Position numbers and translations under genes: made by a program. Under the pieces are notes generated by a model. The model did not search any database, was not told where the DNA came from, and was given only the letters and a program-made list of their open reading frames with translations. Below, in pieces: positions 35,622-46,217 of a stretch of 64,000 nt of DNA. Location: assembly GCF_026210795.1 (NCBI RefSeq), contig NC_089430.1:372001-436000 (forward strand), read 5' to 3'. Position 1 is the stretch's first letter. The number at the start of each line of letters is the position of its first letter. Source of the stretch: Rhizophagus irregularis. Its lineage: Eukaryota > Glomeromycota > Glomeromycetes > Glomerales > Glomeraceae.

Positions 35622-36014
35622 TGTTACGCAATTCTTGCACACATGATTTCTGATGTTATATGATGATCCGATGGAAATTCAGTATGTTTTTTTTTTTTTT
35701 AAATAAAGGAAAAATTTATTATAAAAGAAAAATATACAAAATTGAACTAATCTAGTTTAAATACAAGATCGAATAAAAACTAATAAAAAACTTGGTGACT
35801 TAAGAATATGTGTTCAAAAGAACTATCTACCATCATGCCTGCCCAAATACTTTCACATGCATAAAATATCCTACCGGTATTCGTACATCCTTTGGTGACT
35901 AGCTCAAAGATATTTCTCTATAAAAAAAATAAAACTAAAACATAAAACAATTCTAAAACCTAAAAAAATCTAGTATATCCTAAATTAATTTACGTAAAAC
36001 ATCTAAAATTTCCG

Positions 36015-37492
36015 CTAAGACCTTAGATCATGATGTTTTATGGGACTTATCTTTCTTCTGCTTTTTATGCTTCTCAGATTTTGTTTCTTGTGGTTTCTTT
36101 TTAGAATTCTTAGAATTCTTTTGACTTTTATCAGTCTGTCAACTTCCTGAAGTTCTTTTCTGATCCTTGTTGGTATTATTGCCAAATGACCTTGTTCATT
36201 GCATTGGAGGATCATGTTGATTCCAAGACAGGTGCTGTTGCTCCCAATCATATTGATTATCTAATGCTGTATGCATATCAACCCACTTTTCAAAATAACC
36301 AATAAGCTTACAATCCCCTTTTGCTGTTTGTACAATTTTAAAGCTTTTCAAACCATTAATCACAGTAAGGAATGAATGTGGGTGATGGTCTTTCCATAAG
36401 GTTGCTATTGTCATTGAATCTGGAATTTTTTTGAATTGTAGCTTGAAACTTCTCACGTTGTTTTCTTTCTTTGAGTATTCACCTTGCTGGAAACTACTGA
36501 ACCGGTATCCCCTAAATCCATAGTCCAAACCGGACCATCATTACCTTCGAACTGGGCTAGACGAAAGGAAGTTAATTCTATCTTCAAATGAACTGTCTGG
36601 TATTTCTTTTGTTGTTTCATTTGTAACGAGATAGTCTTTCCCCACAGAGTTAACTGTTACAGAATTTCTTCTGGTGTCAAGGATACTGGAACATCATAAA
36701 CCAATATATCTCTAATCCGTGATGTACCATCATCATCTGGTTTATGACCTGTAATAACTTGTTGAATAATATTTTTATTTGACTTCTTTTTTTATTCGAA
36801 GATTTTGTCAAATTAGATGAATTGTCAACTGGTTGTTTTACAAGCTGCGGCTGAGGCATTACATCCAGTTCAGAAATAGGTTGTACTGTTGAGATTTCCA
36901 TATCAATATGTTGATCAACATGTGATTGTGATCCAGAGGCATCTGCAATCGACTGATTTATAATTACATCTTGATCAACACCTAATTGATCATCATCATC
37001 ATCAGTATTTCTCATTATTCTACTAGTACTTACATCTGTAAGCACATCAGAATCGGAATCTTCAGATTGGTGTTTTTTCTTCTTATTTTTTTTAGTCTTC
37101 TTGCCCTTTTTAGACTTTTCCTCATGCTTTCTCACTAAATGTAACATTTGCTTTCTTCCTTCACTGTGCTCTTTTATTCCAGAGTATACTGTGTTAAAAC
37201 TCTGAGAAGCAGAGTACATAGCAACATGTAAAAAAAAAGAAAAACTTTGAGGTGTCATTTTATAGCGAGTGGCTCTATTCTCCCAACTGAGTATTTCTTC
37301 ATTTGATAGACCAAAATTTGCTTTTAAAATATTATTTTGAACTTCTACTTGAGGTCCAGAAAAAAATGAAGTAAAAAGACTTTCACAATATTGAAAATAA
37401 TGTGTATATGTAAAATGTAAAAATCTATGTTCTTTGCCAGTTCCATAAGTAAACCTATTTTTGGCTATTTGTATATTTCTACTATCTTCCAT
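36015..37492 (-). pseudogene. Broken LINE ORF1-like gene
   Basis: Minus-strand pieces at 37492-36677, 36528-36196 and about 36251-36015 make one polypeptide broken by at least one stop (near 36657) and frame changes. Order: MEDSRNIQIAKNRFTYGTGK; a lysine-rich nuclear-signal-like run; an acidic low-complexity linker; DILVYDVPVSLTPEEIL and LKIELTSFRLAQFE, an RRM-like fold; IPDSMTIATLW; FKIVQTAKGDCKLIGYFEKW with HLSWNQHDPP; and a lysine-rich tail. I recognise this arrangement as ORF1 of Rhizophagus LINEs, an RNA-binding chaperone in general. An upstream in-frame ATG at 37540 lies inside a GC hairpin, so I prefer the ATG at 37492. Confidence 0.6.
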
Positions 37493-37521
37493 ATTAATAA
37501 AAACTAGAAATTGCGTTTTGC

Positions 37522-37538
37522 GGGGGACTTCGTCCCCC
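37522..37538. repeat. Perfect GC-rich 7-3-7 hairpin at the ORF1 start
   Basis: GGGGGAC-TTC-GTCCCCC is a perfect 7-bp stem with a 3-nt loop, just 5' (minus strand) of the ORF1 start codon. Confidence 0.8.
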
Positions 37539-37780
37539 ATTGTTTAATTTTGTGTATTGAAATGTCAATATCAAATCAAGTTGCATTTTACTGGCGTTTA
37601 TAAAATGCTCTAACAGAAAAAATTTAATTTTTTTTTTTTTTGATTCAAATTATTTAATGATAAGTGACAACTAACATTATCATATTTATTAAAAGCATTT
37701 ATTAAAAGTATTTACAAAAAAAAAATAATAATTTACTGTATGCTAATAATTAAAATTCCACCTTTACTAAAAATTTACAT

Positions 37781-37832
37781 GTTGTTAATGGTTTGGATAT
37801 TGGTTCCAGTTGGTTCGATTCCAACAGACAAC
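37781..37832 (+). other. tRNA-like patch with T-arm but missing arms
   Basis: A perfect T-arm (GTTGG-TTCGATT-CCAAC, 37809-37825) containing a B-box is followed by AGACAAC, which pairs mostly with GTTGTTA at 37781-37787. Only 21 nt lie between the 5' acceptor strand and the T-arm, too few for D and anticodon arms. It is a tRNA-derived fragment or a chance Pol III-like promoter, not a tRNA gene. Confidence 0.35.
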
Positions 37833-37899
37833 AAATAAAGATAAGAAATTCCATAGAAGCTAAAGTCCTATAAAAATCGTGCATTATTTATAAAAGATC

Positions 37900-40800
37900 T
37901 ACTATTGGGATTCAGGTGCCGATTTCCCTACAAAAAGAAAAAGTAACATTAAAAATAATAAAAATAAAGTTTTTTTTAAAGTTTTGAATCAAAACTTACT
38001 TATGGTATCCAAATCGGAGTCAATTTCCTTAAAAAGAAAATTCTGGAGCATTCTTTGAATCTCACAGATCCAAAGATATCACAGCTGAAACTTACAAAAT
38101 AAAGAAAGAGTCAAATTAAAAAACAATTTTTATTAAGAAGTTTTGAAGTATTTGCTTCAAAACTTACCATTTCAATGCCCAAAGATATCACAGCCGATAC
38201 CTACAAAATAAAAAAATAAATAAAATTATAAATTTTTCTGAAAGTTTGAAAAAAACGAAACTTTGAAACTTACTGACCCAATGTTTAAGGAGATATTGCA
38301 GTCAAAACCTACAGAATAAAAGAAAATTTTAAAAAATAATTTTTATTAAAAAAGTTTTGAAAAGAAAATGAAACTTACCGATCCAAAGCCCAATGAGATG
38401 TCGCAGCCATTACCTATAAAATAAAATAAAATAAAATAAAATAAAAAATCTTTTTTAAAGTTTTAAAAAGAAAGCAAAACTTCAATACTCACCTATCCAA
38501 AGCCCAAGGATATTACAACTGATAACTACAAAATAAAAAAACAAATAAATAAAATTAAAAAAAATTTTTAAAGTTTTGAAAAGAAAACAAAACTTTGAAA
38601 TTTACCTTTAAATCAAACGCATAAGAACTGAAAGCCGAAATCTACAAAAATAGAAGAAAAAAAAATTAAAATAAATTAATTTATCTTAAAAAAGTTTCAG
38701 CTCTTTTGCTCTGAAACTCACCTATATATCAAACACCCAGAAACAAAAAGCCGAAACCTACAAAATAGAAGAAAAAAAAAATTAAATAAATAATTTATTT
38801 TAAAAAAAGTTTTGGTTCTTTCACTCCAAAACTCACCTATATATCAAACGTCCAAGAACTGAAAGCTGAAACCTACAAAATAAAAAAAAAACAAGTAAAT
38901 TAAAAAAAATATTTTTTTAAAAAAGTTTCAAAGTTTTCACTTCAAAACTCACCAATATCAAATACCCAAGAACTGAAAGCCGAAATCTACAAAATAGAAG
39001 AAAAAAAAATCAAAATCAATTTATTTTAATAAAAATTTCAGCTCTTTCACTCCGATACTCACCTATATATCTAAACCAAAAGCTGAAATCTACAAAATAA
39101 AAAAAAGTAAGTAAATTAAAAAACTTTTTTAAAAAAACTTTTGAAGTTTTTGCTTTGAAACTCACTGAAAGCCGAAATCTACAAAATAGAAGAAAAAAAA
39201 ATTAAAATAATTTATTTTAAAAAAAGTTTCAGCTCGTTCGCTTTGAAACTTACTTATATAATAAACTTCCAAGAACCGAAAGCCGAAACCTACAAAATAG
39301 AAGAAAAAAAAAATTAAAATTAATTTATTTTAATAAAAATTTTGGCTCTTTCGCTCCAAAACTCACCTATATATCAAACATCCAAGAACTGAAAGCTGAA
39401 ATCTACAAAATAGAAGAAAAAAAAAATTAAAATAAATTAATTTATTTTAAAAAAAGTTTTGGCTTTTTCGCTTCGAAACTCACCAATAATAAACGTCCAA
39501 GAACCAAAAGTCGAAACCTACAAAATAAAAAAAATAAGTAGATTAAAAAATTTTTTTTTTAAAAAATTTCAAAGGTTTCACTTTGAAACTCACCTATATC
39601 AAACACCCAAAAACTGATAGCTGAAATCTACAAAATAGAAGAAAAAAAATCAAAATAAATAATTTATTTTAAAAAAAGTTTTGGCTCTTTCGTTCTGAAA
39701 CTCACCTATATATTTAACACCAGGAACCAAAAGCTGAAATCTACAAAATAGAAGAAAAAAAAAATTAAAAATTAATTTATTTTAATAAAAATTTTGGCTC
39801 TTTCGCTCCAAAACTCACCTATATATCAAACATCCAAGAACCGAAAGCTGAAATCTACAAAATAGAAGAAAAAAAAATTAAAATAAATTAATTTATTTTA
39901 AAAAAAGTTTTGGCTTTTTCACTTCGAAACTCACTAATAACAAACGTCCAAGAACCAAAAGTCGAAACCTACAAAATAAAAAAAAATAAGTAAATTAAAA
40001 AATTTTTTTTTAAAAAAATTTCAAAGGTTTCGCTTCAAAACTCACCAATATCAAACGCCCAAAAACTGATAGCCAAAATCTACAAAATAGAAGAAAAAAA
40101 AATCAAAATAAATAATTTATTTTTAAAAAGTTTTGAAGGTTTCGCTTCAAAACTCACCCCAAGAACTGATAGCCGAAATCTACAAAATAGAAGAAAAAAA
40201 AAATTAAAATAAATAATTTATTTTAAAATAGTTTTGGCTCTTTCACTCCGAAACTCACCTATATATTCAACACCAGGAACTGAAAGCCGAACCTACAAAA
40301 TAGAAGAAAAAAAAAATCAAAATAAATAATTTATTTTAAAAAAGTTTTGGTTCTTTTGCTTCGAAACTCACCTATATATTCAACACCTAAGAACCAAAAG
40401 CCAAAAATAGAAGAAAAAAATTTGATTTTTTTTTTAAAAAAAAGCTTTGATTCTTTCACTCTGAAACTCATCTATATACTTAACACCCAAGAACCAAAAG
40501 CCAAGATCTACAAAATAGAGAAAATAGAGGGAAAAAAAAATTAAAAAAAAATTTTTTTTTTTAAAAAAAGGTTCAATTCTTTCGTTCTAAAACTCACCTA
40601 TATACTCAAAGTTCAAAAACTAAAAGCTGAACCTACAAAATAAATAAAAAATATAAGTAAATTAAAAAAAATTTTTTTAAGTTCCGAAGTCAAAACTTAC
40701 CCATCTAACGTCCAAGAACTAGAAGCCGAAACCTACAAAGTAAAAGAAAAAAAAATTAAATAATTTTTTAAAAAAATTTCATAGTTATCATCTATATATT

Positions 40801-41285
40801 CAATGCTTAGGAACCGGAAGCCAAAACAATTAAAAATAATTTTTTTTTGAAGCTTTCACCTCAAAACTCACCCATATATCCAACGCGGAGCCAAAATCTA
40901 CAAAATAGAAGAAAAAAAAATTTAAAAAAAAATATTTTTTTTTAAAAGTTTCAAATCGAAACTTACCTATTGGAGATCTGGTATCCAAATCGGAACCAAT
41001 TTCTCTACAAAAATAAAGAAAAACATCATTTTTTTTTAAAAGTTTCAAATTTTGAAACTTATTGAGATTCCAATATCCAGTTGATTTCTTTACAAAAAAA
41101 GAAAAAAACGTTAATGTTTTTATTTTTAAAAAGTTTATATAATTTTTATTAGAGTCAAATACCCTACAAAAAAATAAAAAAATTAAAAAATTAATTTTTT
41201 CTAGAAATTTCTCTAATAAAAAATACTAAGTTTCGTAACAAAGTAAACTATTACAAAACTCACCTTTCCACCTATCCAAACTTGT
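37900..41285 (-). repeat. Array of about 29 units (~110 bp), each with splice-site-like ends
   Basis: On the plus strand units read ACTCACCTATATATCAAAC, then CAAGAACTGAAAGCCGAAA, then CTACAAAATAGAAGAAAAAA, an A/T tract, and AGTTTTGGCTCTTTCGCTCC. On the minus strand each therefore has TTCTATTTTGTAG (acceptor-like), a 27-36 nt segment, then GTGAGTTT or GTAAGTTT (donor-like). The CTACAAA motif recurs near 37928, 38199, 38526, 38642, 38757 and on to 41163. The segment lengths I counted (33, 35, 35, 33, 36, 36, 36, 34, 27) are not uniformly multiples of three, so coding is doubtful. Short frames in it are repeat translations. Confidence 0.85.
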
Positions 41286-41770
41286 CTGAACATAACAAAA
41301 TAAAAGGAAATATTAATAAAAATGTTTCCTTCCAAGAAAAAATTTTTTTTTTTTTTTAGTAAAACGAAAAAAAAGGGAATTAAATAATGATAAGTATTGT
41401 AATTGGATAATGATAATCAAAAAAAATGATGTTTCTTTCTAAAAAAAGAAAGAAAAATGATTTTTTTTAAAAAAATCCAAGATCTATTTATGACGCAATA
41501 TTTTTTTTATCCAACCAATTTTTTTTTTACTGCAAAAAAAAAGAGATGTAACACAATATTTTGGGGTTTTTTTTTTAGCTTAGAAAAAAAAAATATTCGT
41601 AGCTTTATTTCTTTGAAGATCATCTAAATCAAATTTGATGTGAAATCCTATTATTTGATGACTAAATTAAACATGCAATGAAAGTGGCACAGGAATGCTT
41701 AATTTGTAATTTTATTCTAATGATATCAAAAGAAGCAATTTGGTAAAAGCAATATTTTTTGCTATTTAGC

Positions 41771-41875
41771 GTCTATAGCTATAGCTATATAGCAATAGCA
41801 ATAGCAATAGCAATAGCAATAGCAATAGCAATAGCAATTGCTATTGCTATATAGCTATAAAACATAGCTATATAA
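41771..41875. repeat. AGCAAT hexanucleotide repeat with palindromic flanks
   Basis: About eight AGCAAT units (from 41791) run into TTGCTATTGCTATATAGCTAT. With AGCTATAGCTATATAGC on the left, the whole tract can fold into a long hairpin. Confidence 0.75.
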
Positions 41876-42516
41876 AATTGAACAATTAAAGTTCACGTTG
41901 TGCATTTCCGAAACTATGAAAAAATGTATGAAGATCGCATAACAAATTCCATATTGAGCGAAAAAGTGAATAAATATGGAAGATGATCGTCAGAAATTTA
42001 TCATCCAAAAGCATACTATCGCTAACAAGAGTAAAAAAAAATTTTTATTTTTTACTGCAGAATTATTATGTTTTTAAGAAATTGAGGAAGAAGTTTGGGA
42101 TATACATGTTGCCGAAATATTTCAGCTATTTCGCCCACGTGACAAACTCTTCAAAGCAAGATCATCTGATTTCATAGATTTGGCTGAAATTAGGCTTCAA
42201 ATAGGTTAATCTGGGTTTGAAGAACTTATGAAAGAACTTTTGAGGAATTTCGACCAACTTACATAATTTTGGCAGGGCTCTGGAATTTCGGACAACATAT
42301 ATTTAATATATGGCCAAAACTTTAAAATCCGATTCAAAATTATTGCAGATTATGCTGAAATTTTCTGAAGTCTGCCAAAAGTTGCTGCAGATCTGGCCCA
42401 AATTATCTGAGGTTTAAAAAATTTTATTGATATATCTACAAGTAGCTATATTTTGGTGCTGAAATGTGGCCGAAATTGAAAAAAGTTTCGGCAACATGTA
42501 TAGTTTGGGAATTCAC

Positions 42517-42634
42517 ACAGGTCAAAAAGTGAAAAATCAGGCACCAATCGGTCACCAATCAGGTAGCTGATTGGTGCCTGATTGGTGACCGATTGGTGTC
42601 TGATTGATGCCTGATTTTTCACTTTTCAACCTGT
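42517..42634. repeat. Long imperfect inverted repeat at the end of the LINE-like insert
   Basis: The left arm begins ACAGGTCAAAAAGTGAAAAA and continues with CAGGCACCAATCGGTCACC; the right arm mirrors it and ends TTTTCACTTTTCAACCTGT. The arms differ by a short internal duplication of the CACCAATC type. It ends one base before the target-site repeat, so it forms the very terminus of the insertion. Confidence 0.75.
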
Positions 42635-43402
42635 ATCAGTATGTTTGTGTACATGTCAATTTCCGATGTTACGAGATGATTTATGCCAATGTATTTGTGT
42701 ATATCAGTTAACTATATTAAAGATATTGATTTTATATGATAAATTTACTTATATATTGATTTTATATTTATTTTAATTTATTCAATTTATTTATCTACTA
42801 TTATTTATTTTCTTTATTTGTATTATTTATATGTATACAATTTTATTAGGATTTATTAGAAGATAATTGTGTGAGAATTAGTTCAATAGTATTAATTGTC
42901 CAAAATTATCATTTGTGTTCTATTTAAAAGTGGCTTACAATAAAAATTATTGCTATTGTAATATTGTGATGAAACATTGACGATTAGACATCTATAGATT
43001 AGATTTTGCCTTTGATTGTTAGAAAAAGAGATGGCAGTAAGATATAAATATGCCTCTACCAACTCCATAATAGAGGGAGATCTATATAGTTGTTCTTGAG
43101 AATTTTCCCTATCACCTTTATTCGTTTTATTGTAAACCGAAAGTGTCCTTTTATTAAATAAAATCATTACGTTTTGGTTATTTTACATTGTTTCTATATA
43201 TTCCACTTAAGATTTATTTTATATATATCGCGTATTGCTATTAATTGTATTTTATAGTTGTTTACCTTGACGATTCTTAACAAACAATACCGGAAATACC
43301 AGGATAGGTAGTATTGAGTAAGAATCTTGTTGGTATTCATGTAGTTATATGATATAAGTCATCCACTATACGTCCCTTAATTACCGCCATTATTCAGTAA
43401 CA

Positions 43403-44926
43403 GTAACATTTACCTAAATTATTTTCAAAATTTTATTAAATTATAAATCATTTTATAGGTAAGTTATCAAACAAAAATGAAAATAAGTCAATAGGAACAT
43501 TCATCTGCACCAAATAAAAATATAAAAGGTGTAAACACAATTGTGAAAACTCATATTCTAACACTAGACTTCTTATGTTGAATAAATGCAACAAATTTAA
43601 GCCTAATATTAACTATCAATGCAATTTTATAATTAGGATATTATTTTTTTTTGTTGATATCATTGTATTTTGTTCAACACTAATTATAGAGTATATGTAA
43701 TTTTTTTTTACATAAATAAAAATTAGTTTGTAATTGAACAAATTAAATATAAGATTTGAAAATATTATTAACTGTTAATTTTATGGTGATTAAAATTAAG
43801 AAATAAATTAATAATAAATATAAATACACTAGTAATTATCAATTTTTTTATAAACCTATTATTGGAGAATTATTACTAATAATAATAGCTTCAATAGTGG
43901 ATTTATTGCTAACATTTTCATTCAAAATAATAAAATTTTCTTATTATGAGGTATTTTGTATATCAAATTTATTATACACACTTAATTACTTAATAACAGA
44001 TAAACATGGTGTCTCTTTATTAAATATTAGGTTATGAAAATACTTATCAAGATGGAATGCAAAAAATTGATACTGTATGTACAGGCAAAAAAAAAAATAT
44101 GTAGTTTGAGAATTAAGTTATTTAAATTGATATATTAAAATATCAAATAAAAGTAGAAATTTTTTATAAATTCATGACTAATTAGATGAAATTAGGTCAA
44201 AACTCAAAACGAATCTATAACCAAGGTGATTTCTAATGATATAAAAAAACGTTATTATTAATAAGGAGCTAAAAGTATTAAAAATTTCACTATCTTTTAA
44301 AATTTAAATAGTAAAATTCGCCTAACTTTAGGTGATTATAATTTTATTATTGATTTTAAAGTTTTTACTTTTGGAAAATATTTAAAAGTAGGGTTGTGAA
44401 ACGGAACAATTCTTAATCCAATTCCATTTCCATCATAATTTGAACAATTCTATCAGGATTACTTGTTCAATAAAACCATTACAAAGATGTGAATCTGAAT
44501 GAAGAGAAAGACTACATCAGGAAAAACTGATTTGCCACACCCTGAAAATACACATTAATTGCATATTTAATATATGTAATGTATTTTCCATACAATATAT
44601 TGTAAAAAAATTTGTTAATTTTTATAGTACAAAGAATTATACATATAATATTGTTTTATATTGCATAAATTTTGAGAAATTTAACCATTTGTGCAATATT
44701 GAATACCCTGAAAATTTTGTGATGTAAATTGTTTTGAACTTAATAAGATTTCCCATATATCCAAAGATACTATGGTTCCAAAAAAAAGGTTATTAATCAA
44801 AGATTTAGCTTAAATGTCACACTTTTTTTATAGCTATCAATATAATTGGAAAGTTACTTTTTTTAAACAACATATTCCTTTTCTATTTGCTTATCCACAA
44901 TATTTTAACATTAATAACTAAAAGTA
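43403..44926. repeat. Segmental duplication copy A, part 1
   Basis: This aligns with 55068-55400 and 56284-59515 in the same order (anchors: AAATCATTTTATAGGTA, CATCTGCACCAAATA, TTGTTCAACACTAATTATAG, GTGTCTCTTTATTAAA, GGTTGTGAAACGGAACAATT, ATTCCTTTTCTATTTGCTTA). It contains no gene. It is the 3' flank of an ancestral kinase, continuing from pseudogene D. Confidence 0.8.
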
Positions 44927-46215
44927 CAGTCACGTCCGAAAGTGACGCCCGATTTAAAATTAATGCCAAAAATGGCAAAACTTTATTGATTTTCATTAAA
45001 ATTCACATAAAAAATAATTACTAAAAATGGTTAATAATGTGTTGGCCCTCCCCTTGCTTCTAGTACTGCATTTATTCTTTGTGGCATTGAAGCAACAACC
45101 TCTTCAAAAATGGAGCAATCCAAATTTTCCCATTCTTCACTTAGTGCAACTTTAAGTTCATCCACAGTTCTTGGAAAGACTTTACAACTCTGGATATTGT
45201 CCTTTAACTGCTTCCAGATGTTTTCTATTGGATTTAGATCAGGAGAATTTGCCGGCCAATCAATAACCACAATTTTATTCTTCTTCAACCAATCCTTGGT
45301 TATTTTCGCGGTATGTATGGGTGCATTATCCTGTTGAAAAATTGCAGCCCTTCCTGTTAACTCATGAACTGTATGCTGAAATGGATACAGATATGAATTT
45401 AGGATTCTAATGTAAGTATTTGAATTGATTTTTTTATTTCCTTCTTTATTTTCATCACAAAAAATTAATGGCCCTTTTATCCCTCCTGCAAAACAGCCAC
45501 AAACCATGACTGATTTTTGACCACTTTTAAAGATAGGTGTCAAGCATTCAGTGTTAAACCTTTCCCCTGTGTGTCTCCAAACTCTTATTTGTCGTGACTG
45601 CTTGCCAATCTCAACACTTGATTCATCTGAGAAAATAACTTGTGCCCAATCATAAGCTGTTTTTTCTTTATATTTCTCACACCAACTAATACGAGCTAAT
45701 GCATGCTTTTCTGAGATAAAGGGTTTTTTTGCAGCAACATGGGAATAAATTCCAACACTATGTAATGCTCTTTTAGCAGTTGTAAGGCTGCAATTTAAAT
45801 CTAATGTATTAATGACTTCATGTAAAGGTTCGCATCGATCTTGTGTAACTTTGTTTATGAGTGCATTTTTCTCATTATTATTGAGAGCAGGTGGACACCC
45901 CGATCTAGGTAAATTTTCAGTTTTCCCTGTCTTCTTGTATCTGTCAATAATTCTTCTTATTGTGGTGGGGTCACGACCCATTTTTCTTGCTATTTGTGCA
46001 GGGTTAAAATTCTCCATATATGCTAGTATTTTTCCTTTATCTTGAGAAGTTAACTCAGTTCTATGTGACATTATTTTTTTAACTTTGCAACGCGTTTATT
46101 AGGTTATGAAATTGTGAGAAAAACATTTAAAAATAAAAAAAAGGGGGTATAAATAATGTAAATTTTGTGTATCATAACACCGTACAAAATCGGGCGTCAC
46201 TTTCGGACCTGACTG
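44927..46215 (-). mobile_element. Tc1/mariner element, complete, with TA target duplication
   Basis: 1289 bp between TA dinucleotides (44925-44926 and 46216-46217). The ends are inverted repeats of about 30 bp: left begins CAGTCACGTCCGAAAGTGAC, right read inward begins CAGTCAGGTCCGAAAGTGAC, with one mismatch. It carries one intact transposase on the minus strand. The related flank at about 59515 lacks it. Confidence 0.93.
45031..46071 (-). CDS. Tc1/mariner transposase (DD34E)
   Basis: 346 residues, intact from ATG to stop, the usual length for Tc1 transposases. The N-terminal half has paired helix-turn-helix domains (KILAYMENFNPAQIARKMGRD and TTIRRIIDRYKKTG, then LPRSGCPPALNNNEK). These bind the inverted repeats. 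The catalytic domain shows the DDE residues: VIFSDESSVEIG, then FQQDNAPIHTAK, then WPANSPDLNPIENIWKQLK with 34 residues between the second Asp and the Glu. The enzyme cuts and pastes the element at TA sites and acts in the nucleus. Nothing is broken, so the copy may be active or recently inserted. Reading opposite to the flanking kinase genes is incidental. Confidence 0.95.
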   Translation of the reverse strand: MSHRTELTSQDKGKILAYMENFNPAQIARKMGRDPTTIRRIIDRYKKTGKTENLPRSGCPPALNNNEKNALINKVTQDRCEPLHEVINTLDLNCSLTTAKRALHSVGIYSHVAAKKPFISEKHALARISWCEKYKEKTAYDWAQVIFSDESSVEIGKQSRQIRVWRHTGERFNTECLTPIFKSGQKSVMVCGCFAGGIKGPLIFCDENKEGNKKINSNTYIRILNSYLYPFQHTVHELTGRAAIFQQDNAPIHTAKITKDWLKKNKIVVIDWPANSPDLNPIENIWKQLKDNIQSCKVFPRTVDELKVALSEEWENLDCSIFEEVVASMPQRINAVLEARGGPTHY

Positions 46216-46217
46216 TA

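Larger units (their letters stand above)
35690..42635 (-). mobile_element. LINE-like insertion (minus strand) within the LTR
   Basis: The segment interrupts the LTR and is flanked by the direct repeat TCAGTATGTTT (35679-35689 and 42636-42646). On the minus strand it ends in a poly-A run at the left junction, as expected from target-primed reverse transcription. From its 5' end it holds a terminal inverted repeat (42517-42634), a spacer with a hexanucleotide repeat, a long tandem array (about 41285-37900), a tRNA-like patch, and a broken ORF1. No reverse transcriptase or endonuclease is present, so it is non-autonomous or deleted. Two nested events cannot be excluded. Confidence 0.65.
35622..43402. 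mobile_element. Solo LTR (copy A) split by a 6.9-kb insertion
   Basis: The LTR starts TGTTACGCA at 35622 and ends CAGTAACA at 43402, flanked by the 4-bp duplication GTAA (35618-35621, 43403-43406). The left piece (35622-35689) and right piece (42636-43402) together align along their length with the uninterrupted LTR at 55401-56279. The left target duplication overlaps the stop codon of pseudogene D. No internal retroelement genes belong to it. Confidence 0.8.

Noticed and set aside
37781-37832. A functional tRNA gene
   Set aside because: The T-arm is perfect, but there is no room for D and anticodon arms.
42892-43167. 91-codon minus-strand frame
   Set aside because: It lies wholly within the LTR, and the other LTR copy does not keep it open over the same span by eye.
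45110-46045. Plus-strand frames opposite the Tc1 transposase
   Set aside because: Antisense shadows of an intact transposase.
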